In this document: positions 7,282 to 17,607 of the stretch, one piece after another | Layout: each line of letters starts with the position of its first letter | How positions within the stretch are numbered: position 1 is the first letter of the stretch | Assembly: GCF_025548555.1 (NCBI RefSeq) | Contig: NZ_JAJLPA010000001.1 | Location: 496,001-560,000, forward strand | Reading direction: 5' to 3' | Source: Sphingomonas sp. A2-49 | Lineage (GTDB): Bacteria > Pseudomonadota > Alphaproteobacteria > Sphingomonadales > Sphingomonadaceae | Length of the DNA stretch: 64,000 bases | The notes under the pieces: model-generated | The model's database searches: none | The model's input: only the letters and a program-made list of their open reading frames with translations | What the model was told of the DNA's origin: nothing | Translations under genes and position numbers: made by a program

Positions 7282-10100
7282 TAGAACTGCGTCCCTACGT
7301 TGAAGGTAATGAGCTTGGGGTCGTCGCCCTTCTGCTTGACCAGCGCCTTGGCGAGGTCGATCCGCAGCGGGCCGAACGGCGAATTCCAGTTGACGCCGAC
7401 GCCGATGCTGACGCGCGGGGTGGCGGAGCTGCCGTAATAGGTTTCCTTGAACGGCGATACCGGGTTGTCGTATCCGATCGTGTTCGTCGTGGCGCCCGAG
7501 CACGCGCCGCCAGCGGTTGCGGCATAGCCGATCGCGCACGTCGTATATGCGCCGGCGTTCGCGGCCGCATCGCTGGGTACGATATACAGCTGCCGCCCTG
7601 CCGAATCGGTCAGCAGCCGCTGGATCGGCAGCACCGTGACGTTGCCCGCCGCATCGGTGATCGTCGGGAAGGTCGCGGTCGGCAGCGGCTTGGTCAGCCC
7701 GAACAGGCTGCCCGCCTGCACATAGACCGACGGTCGCAGACCCAGCTCGCGCGCACCGGCACCCAGCGGGATCTCCAGCTCGGCGCGAACCAGATAATAG
7801 GCGCGACCGCCGAGCGCATCGTCGACCAGCTGGTCGCGATTGGTGACCAGCACCTGCTTGCCCGTCGTCGGGTCCGGCTGGTAGAACTGGCGCTGCACGC
7901 GCGGGCCGATACCGCGGATGTCGAAGCCGCGGAACTGCGGCTCGCCGAGGTAGAAGCGGTCGGTGATGCGGATCCGGTCGACGCCCGGCCCGCGGCTGCC
8001 CTCCAGCGACTTGATGTAGCCGGCCTCGCCGACCAGCGAGGCGATGAAGCCCGAACCGATGTTCTTGAACTTCGACCCTTCCAGCCGGGTCCGGATGTAT
8101 TTCACGTCGCCGCCCAGCCCGGCGAAGTCCTGGCTGAAGCTCAGGCGCGAGCCGGCGGTCGGGCGCAGGCGGCTGTTGAGGCTGTCGTAGATCAGCGAAT
8201 AGCCGACCGTCGACGTCCAGCGATTGCCGATCGCCTCGCACAGGTAGCGACCCGCCTTGAGCGGATCGCAGACGCCGTTGGTGAAATAGGTGCCCTGGTC
8301 GAGCCCGACCTCGTCGTACGACAGGCCGTAGCGGCCGGCGAGCGACCAATATTCCGTCAGCGGCACGCCGGTGCGGACCTGGAAGCCGGTCGACACCTGC
8401 GAATAGGTCGTCTGGCGCTGCGTGCCGATATAGTTGAACGAGTTATAGTCGCGACGGAACACGTCGACGCCGATCGCGACGTTCTTGTCGAACAGATACG
8501 GCTCGGTGAAGCCCAGTTCGACCGACTTCGAATAGGTCGAATAGTTCACGCCGGCGCGCAGCACCTGGCCCTTGCCGCGGAAATTGTTCTGCGTGATGTT
8601 CGCCTGCACGATGAAGCGTTCGAGGCTGGAATACCCGACCGACAGCTGGAGCTCGCCGGTGCTCTTTTCCTCGAGCGTGGTTTCGAGGACGATGCGATCG
8701 GGCGCGGAACCGGGGTTCTGCTTGATCTCCATCTTGTCCTGGAAGAAGCCGAGCGAATTGATGCGATCCTGCGACCGCTTGACCTGGAAGCTGTTGAACG
8801 CGTCGCCTTCGGCGAGGCGGATCTCGCGACGGACGACCTTGTCCTGCGTCTGGGTGTTGCCGTTGATGTCGATCCGCTCGACATAGGTGCGCTGCGCCTG
8901 CGCGATGTGGAAGTTCATCCCCATCGTCAGCGTCTCGGCATCGCGCGCGTAATCGGGCTGGACGTCGGTGAAGGCATAGCCGAACAGGCCGGCGGCCTCG
9001 CTCAACTGGTCGATCGAACTCTCGACCAGCTTGGCGTTGTACCAGTCGCCCTTCTTGATCGGCAGCGACGATGCCAGCCGCTTGTTGTCGAAGTCGCGGA
9101 TCTCGCTGTCGACGGTGATGTCGCCGAACTTGTAGCGCTTACCTTCCTCGACGACATAGGTGATGATGAAGTCGCGCTTGTCGGGCGTCAGCTCGGCGAC
9201 CGCGCTGGTGACGCGGAAATCGGCATAGCCTTCGGTCAGGTAGAACTGGCGCAGCTTCTGCTGGTCGTAGTTCAGCCGATCCTGGTCGTACGACGTGTTC
9301 GACGACAGCAGGCGGAACCAGCGCGATTCCTTGGTGACCATCTCGCTGCGCAGCTTGCCGTCGTTGAACACCTCGTTGCCGAGGATGTTGATCTGGCGCA
9401 CCTTGGATTTCGGCCCCTCGGTGATCTCGAAGACCACGTCGACGCGGTTCTGGTCGAGGCTGACCATCTTGGGGTTGATGACCGCGGCGAAGCGGCCCTG
9501 CCGGCGGTAGAGCTCGATGATCCGCGACACGTCCTGGCGGACCGCGGTGCGCGTGAAGATCTGCCGCGGCGCGAGCTTGATCTCCTTGGTGATCTTGTCG
9601 CTTTTGAGTGCCTTGTTGCCCTCGAGGATCACGCGGTTGATGATCGGGTTCTCGCGGATGCGCAGGACGATGTCGCCGGTCTGCACGCCATCGATCTGAT
9701 ATTGCACGAACAGGTCGGACGCCTGCAGGTCCTTCAGCGCCTGGTCGAGCGTCTCGGGCGTGTAGGGAATGCCGACGCGCAGCTTGGTGTAGGACAGCAC
9801 CGTCTCCGGCTCGATCCGCTGCGATCCCTCGACGCGCAGCGTCTTGATCGTGCGCACCTCCGCCGGCGCGGGCGTCGCGGCGGGCGCACCCGATTGCGCC
9901 GCGGGGGCGGGACGCGCGGGCGTCGCACCGCGCGGCGCGGGGGTCGCGCTGCGGGGGGCGGCGGGCGCGGGCGCAGGCGCCGCCTGTCCGGGCGCAGCCT
10001 GAGCCGGGGTCGGCGCGGTCTGGGCCATGGCGGGCACGCCCGACAGGATGGTGCCGGCCAGCAGCGCGGCGCCCATCGGCACGTATCTGGAACTCTTCAT
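7281..10100 (-). CDS. bamA: Outer-membrane protein assembly factor BamA
   Basis: A 939-residue Omp85 protein that folds beta-barrels into the outer membrane. Order: signal peptide (1-26, ending VPAMA), an unusual Ala/Pro/Gly-rich stretch (about 27-80), five POTRA repeats from TIKTLRVEGS to about 430, and a 16-strand barrel to the terminal Phe (TFNVGTQF). The L6 motif appears as QFRGFDIRGIGPR. The ATG at 10100 gives the signal peptide; an upstream GTG adds three residues. It sits downstream of rseP and overlaps ompH by one base, the usual envelope order. The Ala/Pro linker is the only oddity. Confidence 0.95.
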   Translation of the reverse strand: MKSSRYVPMGAALLAGTILSGVPAMAQTAPTPAQAAPGQAAPAPAPAAPRSATPAPRGATPARPAPAAQSGAPAATPAPAEVRTIKTLRVEGSQRIEPETVLSYTKLRVGIPYTPETLDQALKDLQASDLFVQYQIDGVQTGDIVLRIRENPIINRVILEGNKALKSDKITKEIKLAPRQIFTRTAVRQDVSRIIELYRRQGRFAAVINPKMVSLDQNRVDVVFEITEGPKSKVRQINILGNEVFNDGKLRSEMVTKESRWFRLLSSNTSYDQDRLNYDQQKLRQFYLTEGYADFRVTSAVAELTPDKRDFIITYVVEEGKRYKFGDITVDSEIRDFDNKRLASSLPIKKGDWYNAKLVESSIDQLSEAAGLFGYAFTDVQPDYARDAETLTMGMNFHIAQAQRTYVERIDINGNTQTQDKVVRREIRLAEGDAFNSFQVKRSQDRINSLGFFQDKMEIKQNPGSAPDRIVLETTLEEKSTGELQLSVGYSSLERFIVQANITQNNFRGKGQVLRAGVNYSTYSKSVELGFTEPYLFDKNVAIGVDVFRRDYNSFNYIGTQRQTTYSQVSTGFQVRTGVPLTEYWSLAGRYGLSYDEVGLDQGTYFTNGVCDPLKAGRYLCEAIGNRWTSTVGYSLIYDSLNSRLRPTAGSRLSFSQDFAGLGGDVKYIRTRLEGSKFKNIGSGFIASLVGEAGYIKSLEGSRGPGVDRIRITDRFYLGEPQFRGFDIRGIGPRVQRQFYQPDPTTGKQVLVTNRDQLVDDALGGRAYYLVRAELEIPLGAGARELGLRPSVYVQAGSLFGLTKPLPTATFPTITDAAGNVTVLPIQRLLTDSAGRQLYIVPSDAAANAGAYTTCAIGYAATAGGACSGATTNTIGYDNPVSPFKETYYGSSATPRVSIGVGVNWNSPFGPLRIDLAKALVKQKGDDPKLITFNVGTQF

Positions 10101-10182
10101 CGCTGTCACTCAACCCACCCCAAATACGTCAGGATACTCACATGCACCGGGAGACGCAGAACGCTGCCCTGCCCCAACCCGG

Positions 10183-11313
10183 TCAGCCGATCAACCCGGC
10201 CAGCCGCTGCCACAGGCCGACGGCGCTCAAATCGTTGAAGGTCACGACCAGCATCAACGCCAGTACCGCGGCGAGTCCGCCGCGAAACGCCCATTCCTGC
10301 ACCCGGGGTTCGAGCGGGCGGCGGCGGATCGCCTCGATCGCGTAAAAGAACAGGTGGCCGCCATCCAGCATCGGTACTGGCAGCAGGTTGATGAACCCCA
10401 GATTGATCGACAGCATCGCCACCAGCCAGACGAAGGCGGACACGCCCAGCGCCATCTGCTCGCCGGAGATCTTGGCGATGCGGATCGGGCCGCCCAGTTC
10501 GTCGATCGAGCGGCGGCCGCTGATGATCTGGCCCAGCGTCTCGAGCGTGCCGCCGATGATCTCGCCGGTCATCCGCACGCCCGCGGCGGGTGCCGCGGCG
10601 AGGCCGACCGGTGCCAGCACCGGATCGCCGCTGCCGATGCCGATGCGACCGATGCGATAGTCGTTGCCGAAGCGGTCGCGCTGGCGGACGACGCCGATCG
10701 CGAGCGGCAGGTCGACGCCGCGCCCCGCGCGCTCGATCCGCACGACCGCCTGCTGGCCGGGCCGGATCAGCGCATAGCGGGCGACGTCGCTGAACGTCTC
10801 GATCGCATCGCCGTCGATCGCGACGATGCGGTCGCCGGCGCGCAGCCCCGCGTTCGCCGCGGGACCGCCGGCGACGACGGTGCCGATCACCGCGGGGGTG
10901 CGATCGACGCCATAGGTGTGCGCGAAGCCGGCGAGGATCAGCACGGCGAGGATCAGGTTCACCGCCGGCCCCGCGCCGACGATGATCGCGCGCTGCCACA
11001 ACGGCTTCGCCTGGAAGGTGCGGGCGCGCTCGTCGGCGGGCAGCGCGAGCCACGCCGCGTCGGGCTGGCTGGCGGGGTTCATGTCGCCGGCGAAGCGGAC
11101 GTAGCCGCCGAGCGGCAGCCAGCCGAATTTCCAGCGGGTGCCGCGCCGGTCGGTGAACCCCGCGATCTCGCGGCCGAAGCCGATCGAGAACGCCTCCGCC
11201 TTCACGCCGAACAGGCGGCCGGCCAGATAATGGCCCATTTCATGGATGAAGACGAGCGGGCCGATCGCGCACAGGAAGGCGAGGATGGCCATCGGAACGC
11301 CGGGGGACTGGAT
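10183..11313 (-). CDS. rseP: Site-2 metalloprotease RseP (zinc membrane protease)
   Basis: A 376-residue inner-membrane zinc protease that cuts anti-sigma factors and remnant signal peptides. It has HEMGH at residues 25-29, one PDZ domain (VIGTVVAGGPAANAGLRAGD, about 137-156), and LLPVPMLDGGH near the C-terminus supplying the third zinc ligand. I choose a TTG start at 11313: the family begins xIQSPG, and AAGGA lies 9 nt upstream. An ATG at 11337 is also in frame and overlaps dxr by 8 nt. It lies between dxr and bamA, the usual order. Confidence 0.9.
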   Translation of the reverse strand: MQSPGVPMAILAFLCAIGPLVFIHEMGHYLAGRLFGVKAEAFSIGFGREIAGFTDRRGTRWKFGWLPLGGYVRFAGDMNPASQPDAAWLALPADERARTFQAKPLWQRAIIVGAGPAVNLILAVLILAGFAHTYGVDRTPAVIGTVVAGGPAANAGLRAGDRIVAIDGDAIETFSDVARYALIRPGQQAVVRIERAGRGVDLPLAIGVVRQRDRFGNDYRIGRIGIGSGDPVLAPVGLAAAPAAGVRMTGEIIGGTLETLGQIISGRRSIDELGGPIRIAKISGEQMALGVSAFVWLVAMLSINLGFINLLPVPMLDGGHLFFYAIEAIRRRPLEPRVQEWAFRGGLAAVLALMLVVTFNDLSAVGLWQRLAGLIG

Positions 11314-11329
11314 CAAGCCTGGAAATCCT

Positions 11330-12505
11330 TCACGCATGCACCCCTGCACGCTTCTGAGCACGTCCCTGTACCTGTTCGTCCGCCATTCGTCGCGCCTCGC
11401 CATCGACGGCGAGGACCGCCTCCACGTCGCGGGGAGCCGGCGGATCGTACCGTGCCAGCGTATCGGCGACGATTGCGGCAATTTCGAGGAAGCCGATCCG
11501 GCGCGCGAGGAACGCGGCGACCGCGACCTCGTTGGCGGCGTTGAGGATCGCCGGGCGGGCGCCGCCCGCCTCCAGCGCCGACCGGGCCAGCGCCAGCGCC
11601 GGAAAGCGGACCGGATCGCACGCCTCGAAATCGAGCCGGCCGATGCCGACGAGGTCGAGCGGCGCCATCGGCGTCGCCATCCGCTCGGGCCACGCCAGCG
11701 TGTGCGCGATCGGCACGCGCATGTCGGACGGTCCCAGCTGCGCGAGCATCGATCCGTCGACGTAATCGACCATCGAATGGATCACCGACTGGCGGTGCAG
11801 CACGATCTCGATCCGCTCGTGCGGCACCGGGAACAGCCGCGCCGCCTCGATCAGTTCCAGCCCCTTGTTCATCATCGTCGCGCTGTCGACGCTGATCTTG
11901 GCGCCCATCGACCAATTGGGGTGCGCCACCGCCTGTTCGACGGTCACGTCGGCCATGCGGTCCAGCGACCAGTCGCGGAACGGCCCGCCGCTGGCGGTCA
12001 GCACGATACGGCGCACGCCCTCCGGTCGGGCGAAGTCGAAGCATTGGTAGACCGCATTGTGCTCGCTGTCCGCGGGCAGCAGCGTCGCGCCCGACCGCGC
12101 GGCGGCGGCGAGGATCACCTCGCCCGCCGAAACGAGCGGCTCCTTGTTGGCGATCACCACCGTGCCGCCATGCGCGATCGCGGCCATGACGGGCTCCAGC
12201 CCCGCGCAGCCGACGATCGCGCCCATCGTCCAGTCGGCACCCGCCGCCGCGTCGCAGATCGCGCGGCGCCCGCCGGTCGCGACCGTCCGCGTGCCCGCCA
12301 GCGCGTCGCGCAGTGCGGGAAGGCAGGTCTCGTCGGCGACGACCGCGATCTCCGCCCGCGTCCGGATCGCCGCGGCGGCGAGGCTGGCGACGTCGCAATT
12401 GGCGGTGAGCGCGCGGACGCGGAAGCGTTCGGGCTCGCGCTCGACGAGGTCGAGGGTGGAGGTGCCGACCGAACCGGTCGCGCCGAGGATCGTGACGCTT
12501 TTCAT
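11330..12505 (-). CDS. dxr: 1-deoxy-D-xylulose 5-phosphate reductoisomerase
   Basis: A 391-residue enzyme of the MEP pathway that rearranges and reduces DXP to MEP with NADPH. Seen: nucleotide-binding GATGSVGTSTLDLV at the start, metal and substrate block PADSEHNAVYQC, and NWSMGAKISVDSATMMNKGLE in the catalytic domain. The ATG at 12505 begins MKSVTILGATGS; earlier in-frame codons lie inside cdsA. It is one base from cdsA and sits in an isoprenoid and phospholipid run with uppS. Confidence 0.95.
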   Translation of the reverse strand: MKSVTILGATGSVGTSTLDLVEREPERFRVRALTANCDVASLAAAAIRTRAEIAVVADETCLPALRDALAGTRTVATGGRRAICDAAAGADWTMGAIVGCAGLEPVMAAIAHGGTVVIANKEPLVSAGEVILAAAARSGATLLPADSEHNAVYQCFDFARPEGVRRIVLTASGGPFRDWSLDRMADVTVEQAVAHPNWSMGAKISVDSATMMNKGLELIEAARLFPVPHERIEIVLHRQSVIHSMVDYVDGSMLAQLGPSDMRVPIAHTLAWPERMATPMAPLDLVGIGRLDFEACDPVRFPALALARSALEAGGARPAILNAANEVAVAAFLARRIGFLEIAAIVADTLARYDPPAPRDVEAVLAVDGEARRMADEQVQGRAQKRAGVHA

Positions 12506-12506
12506 G

Positions 12507-13298
12507 TCAGAAGGCGAGCGGCACGACGACGAGCAGCGCGGCGAGCGGCAGCACCGGCACGACCCCGTCGAGCCGGTCGAGGACGCCGCCATGGCCGGGG
12601 ATCACCGATCCTGAATCCTTGACGCCGGCGCGGCGCTTCAGGTGGCTTTCATACAGGTCCCCGCCCTGCGCGAGGATCGCGAGCAACGGGCTCGCGACAA
12701 CATAGGAGAGCGGCAGCAGGTAGAAGACGTGCATCAGCACCGCGACGATCGTCGCGAGGACGATGCCACCGATCAGGCCCGCCCAGGTCTTGTTGGGGCT
12801 GATCCGCGGGGCGAGCTTGGGGCCGCCGATGCCGCGGCCGGCGAAATAGGCGCCGATGTCGGTCGCCCAGACGAGGCTCAGCGCCCAGAGCGCGTTGCGG
12901 ATGCCGTCGGGCTCGTGCCGGATCAGCAGCAGCGCATAGACCGGCAGGCCGCAATAGAGCACGCCCAGCCCGAGCTGCGGGCGGCGGGTGACGATCGTCA
13001 GGAAGAAGAACGCCCCGACCAGCAGGCCCAGCGCGAAGAAATTGGGACCGGCGGCGAGCGGGCACATGATCGCGAGCGGCACCGACAGGACGTACTGGCC
13101 GAACCGCTTGGTCTTGGCTTCGGCGGCGTGCAGGTCGCTCCATTCCGCCATCATGAAGACGCCGGCGACGACCGCGAGCAGCCACAAGGCGAACCCGCCG
13201 AGCGCCAGCGCGACGAGCGCGACGGCGATCATGCCAAGGCCCGCCAGCGTGCGGACGGCGAGTTCCGGGGAACGCCCGGCCGGCGGCCCGCCGGTCAC
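12507..13298 (-). CDS. cdsA: Phosphatidate cytidylyltransferase (CDP-diglyceride synthase)
   Basis: A 263-residue multi-span membrane enzyme that makes CDP-diacylglycerol from phosphatidate and CTP, the precursor for PssA at 18-19 kb. The C-terminus carries the full family signature ESHLKRRAGVKDSGSVIPGH followed by GGVLDRLD. About seven hydrophobic segments are visible. I place the start at GTG 13298, 10 nt after the uppS stop; longer frames overlap uppS. The tail after the signature is short and hydrophobic. Confidence 0.92.
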   Translation of the reverse strand: MTGGPPAGRSPELAVRTLAGLGMIAVALVALALGGFALWLLAVVAGVFMMAEWSDLHAAEAKTKRFGQYVLSVPLAIMCPLAAGPNFFALGLLVGAFFFLTIVTRRPQLGLGVLYCGLPVYALLLIRHEPDGIRNALWALSLVWATDIGAYFAGRGIGGPKLAPRISPNKTWAGLIGGIVLATIVAVLMHVFYLLPLSYVVASPLLAILAQGGDLYESHLKRRAGVKDSGSVIPGHGGVLDRLDGVVPVLPLAALLVVVPLAF

Positions 13299-13308
13299 GA
13301 CGCGGCGC

Positions 13309-14046
13309 TCACAGGCCGCCGTAACGCCGTTGGCGCTGACCGAAGGCGGCGATCGCATCGGCCAGCGTGTCGCCGGTGAAATCGGGCCACAGCGTGTCGA
13401 CGAACAGCAGTTCGGCATAGGCGGCCTGCCACAGCAGGAAGTTCGACAGCCGCTGTTCGCCCGAGGAGCGGATGACGAGATCCAGCGGCGGCAGGTCGGC
13501 GGTATCGAGCTCCGCCTCGATATGGCCGGGGGTGATCGCGGCGGGATCGATCTCGCCCGCGGCGGCGCGCGCGGCGAGCCGCTGCGTCGCGGCGACCAGT
13601 TCGGCCTGCGAGCCGTAATTGAGCGCGATCACCAGGATCGGCCCGGTATTCGCGGCGGTCCGCGCCACCGCATCGTCGACCAGCGCAACGAGGTCGGGCG
13701 CGAACCGCCGATAATCGCCGATCACGCGCAGCCGGACGTTCTCCTCGACCAGTTCGGCAAGGTCGCTGCGGATGAACAGCCGCAGCAGCCCCATCAGCGC
13801 GCCGACCTCGTCCTCCGGCCGGCGCCAGTTTTCGCTGGAAAAGGCGTACAGGGTCAGCGCCTCGACGCCCATCGCGCGCGCGGCGCGGGTGACGCGGCGC
13901 ACCGCCTCCACCCCCGCCTTGTGCCCGGCGACGCGGGGCAGCATCCGCGCCTTCGCCCAGCGCCCGTTGCCGTCCATGATGATGGCGACGTGGCGCGGCA
14001 CCGGCCCGGTATCGGGAACCGCGGACAGGATCGGGGCCGTACTCAT
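13309..14046 (-). CDS. uppS: Undecaprenyl diphosphate synthase (cis-prenyltransferase)
   Basis: A 245-residue enzyme that extends farnesyl diphosphate to C55, the lipid carrier for peptidoglycan. Motifs: HVAIIMDGNGRWAK at about 19-32, AFSSENWRRP, and IRSSGEQRLSNFLLWQ followed by AYAELLF. Two ATGs, at 14052 and 14046, are in frame; AGG lies 7 nt before the second, which I prefer. It lies between frr and cdsA in the common bacterial order. Confidence 0.94.
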   Translation of the reverse strand: MSTAPILSAVPDTGPVPRHVAIIMDGNGRWAKARMLPRVAGHKAGVEAVRRVTRAARAMGVEALTLYAFSSENWRRPEDEVGALMGLLRLFIRSDLAELVEENVRLRVIGDYRRFAPDLVALVDDAVARTAANTGPILVIALNYGSQAELVAATQRLAARAAAGEIDPAAITPGHIEAELDTADLPPLDLVIRSSGEQRLSNFLLWQAAYAELLFVDTLWPDFTGDTLADAIAAFGQRQRRYGGL

Positions 14047-14119
14047 AGCCATACCTCACGAAGAGCGACGGATCGCCCGTGCGCCCGGCACGAGCCGGAC
14101 AGCATGCGCTGCCCGTCCG

Positions 14120-14677
14120 TCACTTGCCGAGGATTTCCTTTTCCTTGGCGGCGGCCGCCGCGTCGAGATCGGCGATCGTCGCGTCGGTCAGCTTCTGCAC
14201 CTCGGTTTCGTGGCGCTTGCGCTCGTCCTCGGCGATCACGCCCTTCTTTTCGTCGGTCTTGAGATTGTCCATGCCGTCGCGGCGGACGTTGCGGACCGCG
14301 ATGCGCGACGCCTCGGCATATTTGCCGGCGAGCTTGGCGAGTTCCTTGCGGCGCTCCTCGGTCAGGTCGGGGATCGGCAGGCGCAGCGTCTGGCCGTCGT
14401 TGATCGGGTTGAGGCCAAGGCCGGCGGAGCGGATCGCCTTTTCGACGGGGCCGACGTTCGACTTGTCCCAGACCTGCACCGACAGCATCCGCGGTTCGGG
14501 GACGGAGACGGTCGCGACCTGCGTCAGCGGCATGTGGCTGCCATAGACCTCGACCGTCACCGGATCGAGCAGCGCGGTCGACGCGCGCCCGGTGCGCAGG
14601 CCGTTGAGGTCGTGCTTCAGCGATTCGACGGCACCGGCCATCCGGCGTTCGAGATCGGCCTTGTCATAGGCTGCCAT
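14120..14677 (-). CDS. frr: Ribosome recycling factor
   Basis: A 185-residue factor that splits post-termination ribosomes with EF-G. It begins [20 protein letters not shown] and shows [26 protein letters not shown] and [12 protein letters not shown], all family blocks. Its length is standard. It ends the translation group tsf-pyrH-frr and is followed 73 nt later by uppS. Confidence 0.96.
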   Translation of the reverse strand: MAAYDKADLERRMAGAVESLKHDLNGLRTGRASTALLDPVTVEVYGSHMPLTQVATVSVPEPRMLSVQVWDKSNVGPVEKAIRSAGLGLNPINDGQTLRLPIPDLTEERRKELAKLAGKYAEASRIAVRNVRRDGMDNLKTDEKKGVIAEDERKRHETEVQKLTDATIADLDAAAAAKEKEILGK

Positions 14678-14680
14678 GGT

Positions 14681-15409
14681 CTACTCCTGTTCTTTCTGGA
14701 CGACCGTCGATACGCCCTCACCGCTCAGAACCGCGGCGAAATTGCCATGTTCGCGGATGTTGAAGACGACGATCGGGATATCGTTGTCGCGGCACAAGGC
14801 GATCGCGCTGGCGTCCATGACCTTCAGGTCGTCGGACAGCACGGTCGAATAGCTGACCGTGTCGTAGCGGGTCGCGGTCGGCACCTTCTTGGGATCGGCA
14901 TCGTAGACGCCGTCGACCGAGGTGCCCTTGAACAGCGCATCGCACTTCATCTCGGCGGCGCGCAGCGCGGCGCCGGAATCGGTGGTGAAGAAGGGGCTGC
15001 CGACGCCCGCGGCGAAGATCACGACGCGACCCTTTTCCAGATGACGTTCGGCGCGGCGGCGGATGAACGGCTCGCAGACCGACTGCATCGGGATCGCCGA
15101 CTGGACGCGCGTGTCGACGCCGATCTGCTCCAGCGCGTTCTGCACCGCGAGCGCGTTCATCACCGTCGCCAGCATGCCCATGTAATCGGCGGTCGCGCGC
15201 TCGATGCCCTTCGCCGCGGCGGACAGGCCGCGGAAGATGTTGCCCCCGCCGACGACGACGCACAGCTCATACCCCTGCGCCCGCACGCCCGCGATCTCCT
15301 CCGCGACGCGTGCGGTGATCGCGGGATCGATCGCGAGCCCGCCCTCTCCCATCAGCACTTCGCCGGAGAGTTTCAACAGGATACGTTTGAAGCGGGGGCC
15401 GGCGGTCAT
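14681..15409 (-). CDS. pyrH: Uridylate kinase
   Basis: A 242-residue amino-acid-kinase-fold enzyme that phosphorylates UMP to UDP. Blocks: [18 protein letters not shown] at the start, [25 protein letters not shown], and [14 protein letters not shown]. The ATG at 15409 gives the family N-terminus ([12 protein letters not shown]). It is three bases from frr, so they are cotranscribed. A 338-bp gap with inverted repeats separates it from tsf. Confidence 0.96.
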   Translation of the reverse strand: MTAGPRFKRILLKLSGEVLMGEGGLAIDPAITARVAEEIAGVRAQGYELCVVVGGGNIFRGLSAAAKGIERATADYMGMLATVMNALAVQNALEQIGVDTRVQSAIPMQSVCEPFIRRRAERHLEKGRVVIFAAGVGSPFFTTDSGAALRAAEMKCDALFKGTSVDGVYDADPKKVPTATRYDTVSYSTVLSDDLKVMDASAIALCRDNDIPIVVFNIREHGNFAAVLSGEGVSTVVQKEQE

Positions 15410-15747
15410 GGGGTCCTGACGGTCATGGGGAAGCGGCGCGGACCTTAGGGGGCGCGTGGCGGAGGGGCAACCTCGGCTGGACGCGTCCACGCGGACTGCA
15501 CGGGAATTTGTCGGTGGATGGACGTGACGTGGCAGCAGGCGCGCCGGGCCGACCCCCTACCCGACAAAGACATCCCCGCGAACGCGGGGGACCATGATCG
15601 CGACGGTCGACGAAAGGGCCGGGCGGTCAGCGAATATGCCCCCCCGGCTACGCGGGGATGATGGGGAGGCGCAGGTCGGGTGCACCCACCTCATGCCCGT
15701 TGGGAACGGCCCCTCGCCGGATCGCTCCGACAGAGGGGCCGGCAACC
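15410..15747. other. Intergenic region between tsf and pyrH
   Basis: This 338-bp stretch has no gene I can support. It holds an inverted pair of palindromic elements (15571-15660). The open frames crossing it are not preserved by any start or ribosome site. The pyrH promoter would be expected in the part nearest 15410, but I see no clear consensus. Confidence 0.5.
15571..15660. repeat. Inverted pair of extragenic palindromic (REP-like) elements
   Basis: CATCCCCGCGAACGCGGGGG at 15571-15590 and CCCCCGGCTACGCGGGGATG at 15641-15660 are inverted copies with 17 of 20 positions matching; mismatches fall in the loop. Each copy is itself a hairpin. The same core (CCCCGCG-CGCGGGG) recurs at 45047-45147, so this looks like a dispersed genomic repeat. 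Confidence 0.6.
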
Positions 15748-16680
15748 CTACTTCTGGGCGACGCCCGAGGCGGCCGCGACTTCCGCCGCGAAGTCCGACG
15801 CTTCCTTCTCGATGCCCTCGCCGAGCTGGAAGCGGACATAGTCCACCAGCTTGATCTCGGTGCCGGCATCCTTGGCCGCCTTGGCGACGACGTCGCTGAT
15901 CTTGGTCTTGCCGTCCATCACGAATAGCTGGCTGACCAGCGCATGCTCCTTGCGGTACTTGGCGATGCTGCCCTCGACCATCTTGGCGATGATGTCGGCG
16001 GGCTTGCCCGATTCGCCGGCCTTTTCGGTGGCGATCGCACGCTCGCGCTCGATCTCGCCCTCGTCGAGGTCGTTCTCGTTCAGCGCCTTGGGGAAGGCGG
16101 CGGCGATGTGCATCGCCAGCTGCTTGCCCAGACCCTGCAGCACGTCGTCCGCCGCATCCGATTCGAGCGCGACGAGCACGCCGATCTTGCCGAGGCCCGG
16201 CGAGGCCTGGTTGTGGACGTAGGACACGACCGCGCCCTTCGGCACTTCGAGCCGCTTGGCGCGACGCAGCGACTGGTTCTCGCCGATCGTGGCGATGTTG
16301 TTGGTCAGCACCTCGGCGACCGTCGTGCCCGACGGCATCGCCTCGGTCTTCAGCGCCTCGACGTCGCCACCGGTGGCGAGCGCGATCTGCGTGACTTCGC
16401 GGACGAACTGCTGGAACTGGTCGTTCTTGGCGACGAAGTCGGTTTCCGAATTGACCTCGACCGCGGCGCCCGTGGTGCCGGCGGTGGCGACGCCGACGAG
16501 GCCCTCGGCCGCGGTGCGGCTCGACTTCTTCTGTGCGGCCGCGAGGCCCTTGGTGCGCAGCCAGTCGAGCGCGGCGTCCATGTCGCCGGCGGTCTCGTTG
16601 AGCGCCTTCTTGCAGTCCATCATGCCTGCGCCGCTCTTCTCGCGCAGATCCTTGACCATCGCTGCGGTGATGTCCGCCAT
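15748..16680 (-). CDS. tsf: Elongation factor Ts
   Basis: A 310-residue nucleotide exchange factor for EF-Tu. It starts [20 protein letters not shown] and continues with MDCKKALNE and [13 protein letters not shown], the diagnostic blocks. Its length is normal for alphaproteobacteria. It follows rpsB on the same strand, 87 nt away, as one translation operon. Confidence 0.97.
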   Translation of the reverse strand: MADITAAMVKDLREKSGAGMMDCKKALNETAGDMDAALDWLRTKGLAAAQKKSSRTAAEGLVGVATAGTTGAAVEVNSETDFVAKNDQFQQFVREVTQIALATGGDVEALKTEAMPSGTTVAEVLTNNIATIGENQSLRRAKRLEVPKGAVVSYVHNQASPGLGKIGVLVALESDAADDVLQGLGKQLAMHIAAAFPKALNENDLDEGEIERERAIATEKAGESGKPADIIAKMVEGSIAKYRKEHALVSQLFVMDGKTKISDVVAKAAKDAGTEIKLVDYVRFQLGEGIEKEASDFAAEVAAASGVAQK

Positions 16681-16767
16681 GTGCGTAATCCTTTTACTCG
16701 AATGTGATTGCGGGCGAGGCAGGGTACGACACCCTACCCCGCCCGCATGACGGTTCGACGACGTGCG

Positions 16768-17607
16768 TTACGCGTCGATCTGGCGCTCGGTTTCCGCGCC
16801 GGCACCCTCGACGTTGGTCGCCGCCTGCGCTTCCGGCTCGGCGGCCGGGGTCGGGACGGTCAGCGCTTCCTCGGCCGGCGCGACGTCCTGCGCACCCAGG
16901 TCGACGCCGCGGCGCGACTGCTGCTCCTGGTTGCCGCGGGTCGCGGCGATGGCGATCGCCTCGCAATACAGGCGGATGGCGCGGCTGGCGTCGTCGTTCG
17001 CGGGCACCGGGAAGGCGATGCCGTCCGGCGACACGTTCGAATCGAGGATCGCGACGACGGGGATGCCGAGCGTGTTGGCTTCCTTGATCGCCAGCTCTTC
17101 CTTGTTCGCGTCGATCACGAACATGACGTCGGGCACGCCGCCCATGTCGCGGATGCCGCCGAGGCTGAGTTCCAGCTTGTCCTTTTCACGGGTCAGCTGC
17201 AGCACTTCCTTCTTGGTCAGGCCGTGCGTGTCGCCCGACAGCTGCTCCTCGAGGCTCTTGAGGCGCTTGATCGAATTGCTGATCGTCTTCCAGTTGGTGA
17301 GCATGCCGCCCAGCCAGCGGTGGTTGACGAAATGCTGGCCCGAACGGCGCGCGGCATCGGCCACGGCGTCCTGCGCCTGGCGCTTGGTGCCGACGAACAG
17401 CACCTTGCCGCCGCCGGCGACCGACGACGAGACGAATTCGAGCGCGCGCGCGAACAGGGGAACGGTCTGCGACAGGTCCAGGATGTGAACGCCGTTGCGG
17501 TCGCCGAAGATGTAGGGCTTCATCTTCGGGTTCCAGCGATGCGTCTGGTGGCCGAAGTGCGCACCAGTCTCAATGAGCTGCTGCATGGTGACGACGGGAG
17601 CCGCCAT
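16768..17607 (-). CDS. rpsB: 30S ribosomal protein S2
   Basis: A 279-residue ribosomal protein with [30 protein letters not shown], and [14 protein letters not shown]. The C-terminus carries an extra tail rich in Ala, Glu and Pro from about residue 240. The ATG at 17607 has GGAAGGA 9 nt upstream; longer frames have no homology. A minus-strand promoter candidate lies at 17709-17737. Confidence 0.96.
   Translation of the reverse strand: MAAPVVTMQQLIETGAHFGHQTHRWNPKMKPYIFGDRNGVHILDLSQTVPLFARALEFVSSSVAGGGKVLFVGTKRQAQDAVADAARRSGQHFVNHRWLGGMLTNWKTISNSIKRLKSLEEQLSGDTHGLTKKEVLQLTREKDKLELSLGGIRDMGGVPDVMFVIDANKEELAIKEANTLGIPVVAILDSNVSPDGIAFPVPANDDASRAIRLYCEAIAIAATRGNQEQQSRRGVDLGAQDVAPAEEALTVPTPAAEPEAQAATNVEGAGAETERQIDA

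Noticed and set aside
7179-10238. 1019-residue open frame antisense to bamA
   Set aside because: Shadow of bamA; no domain and no ribosome site.
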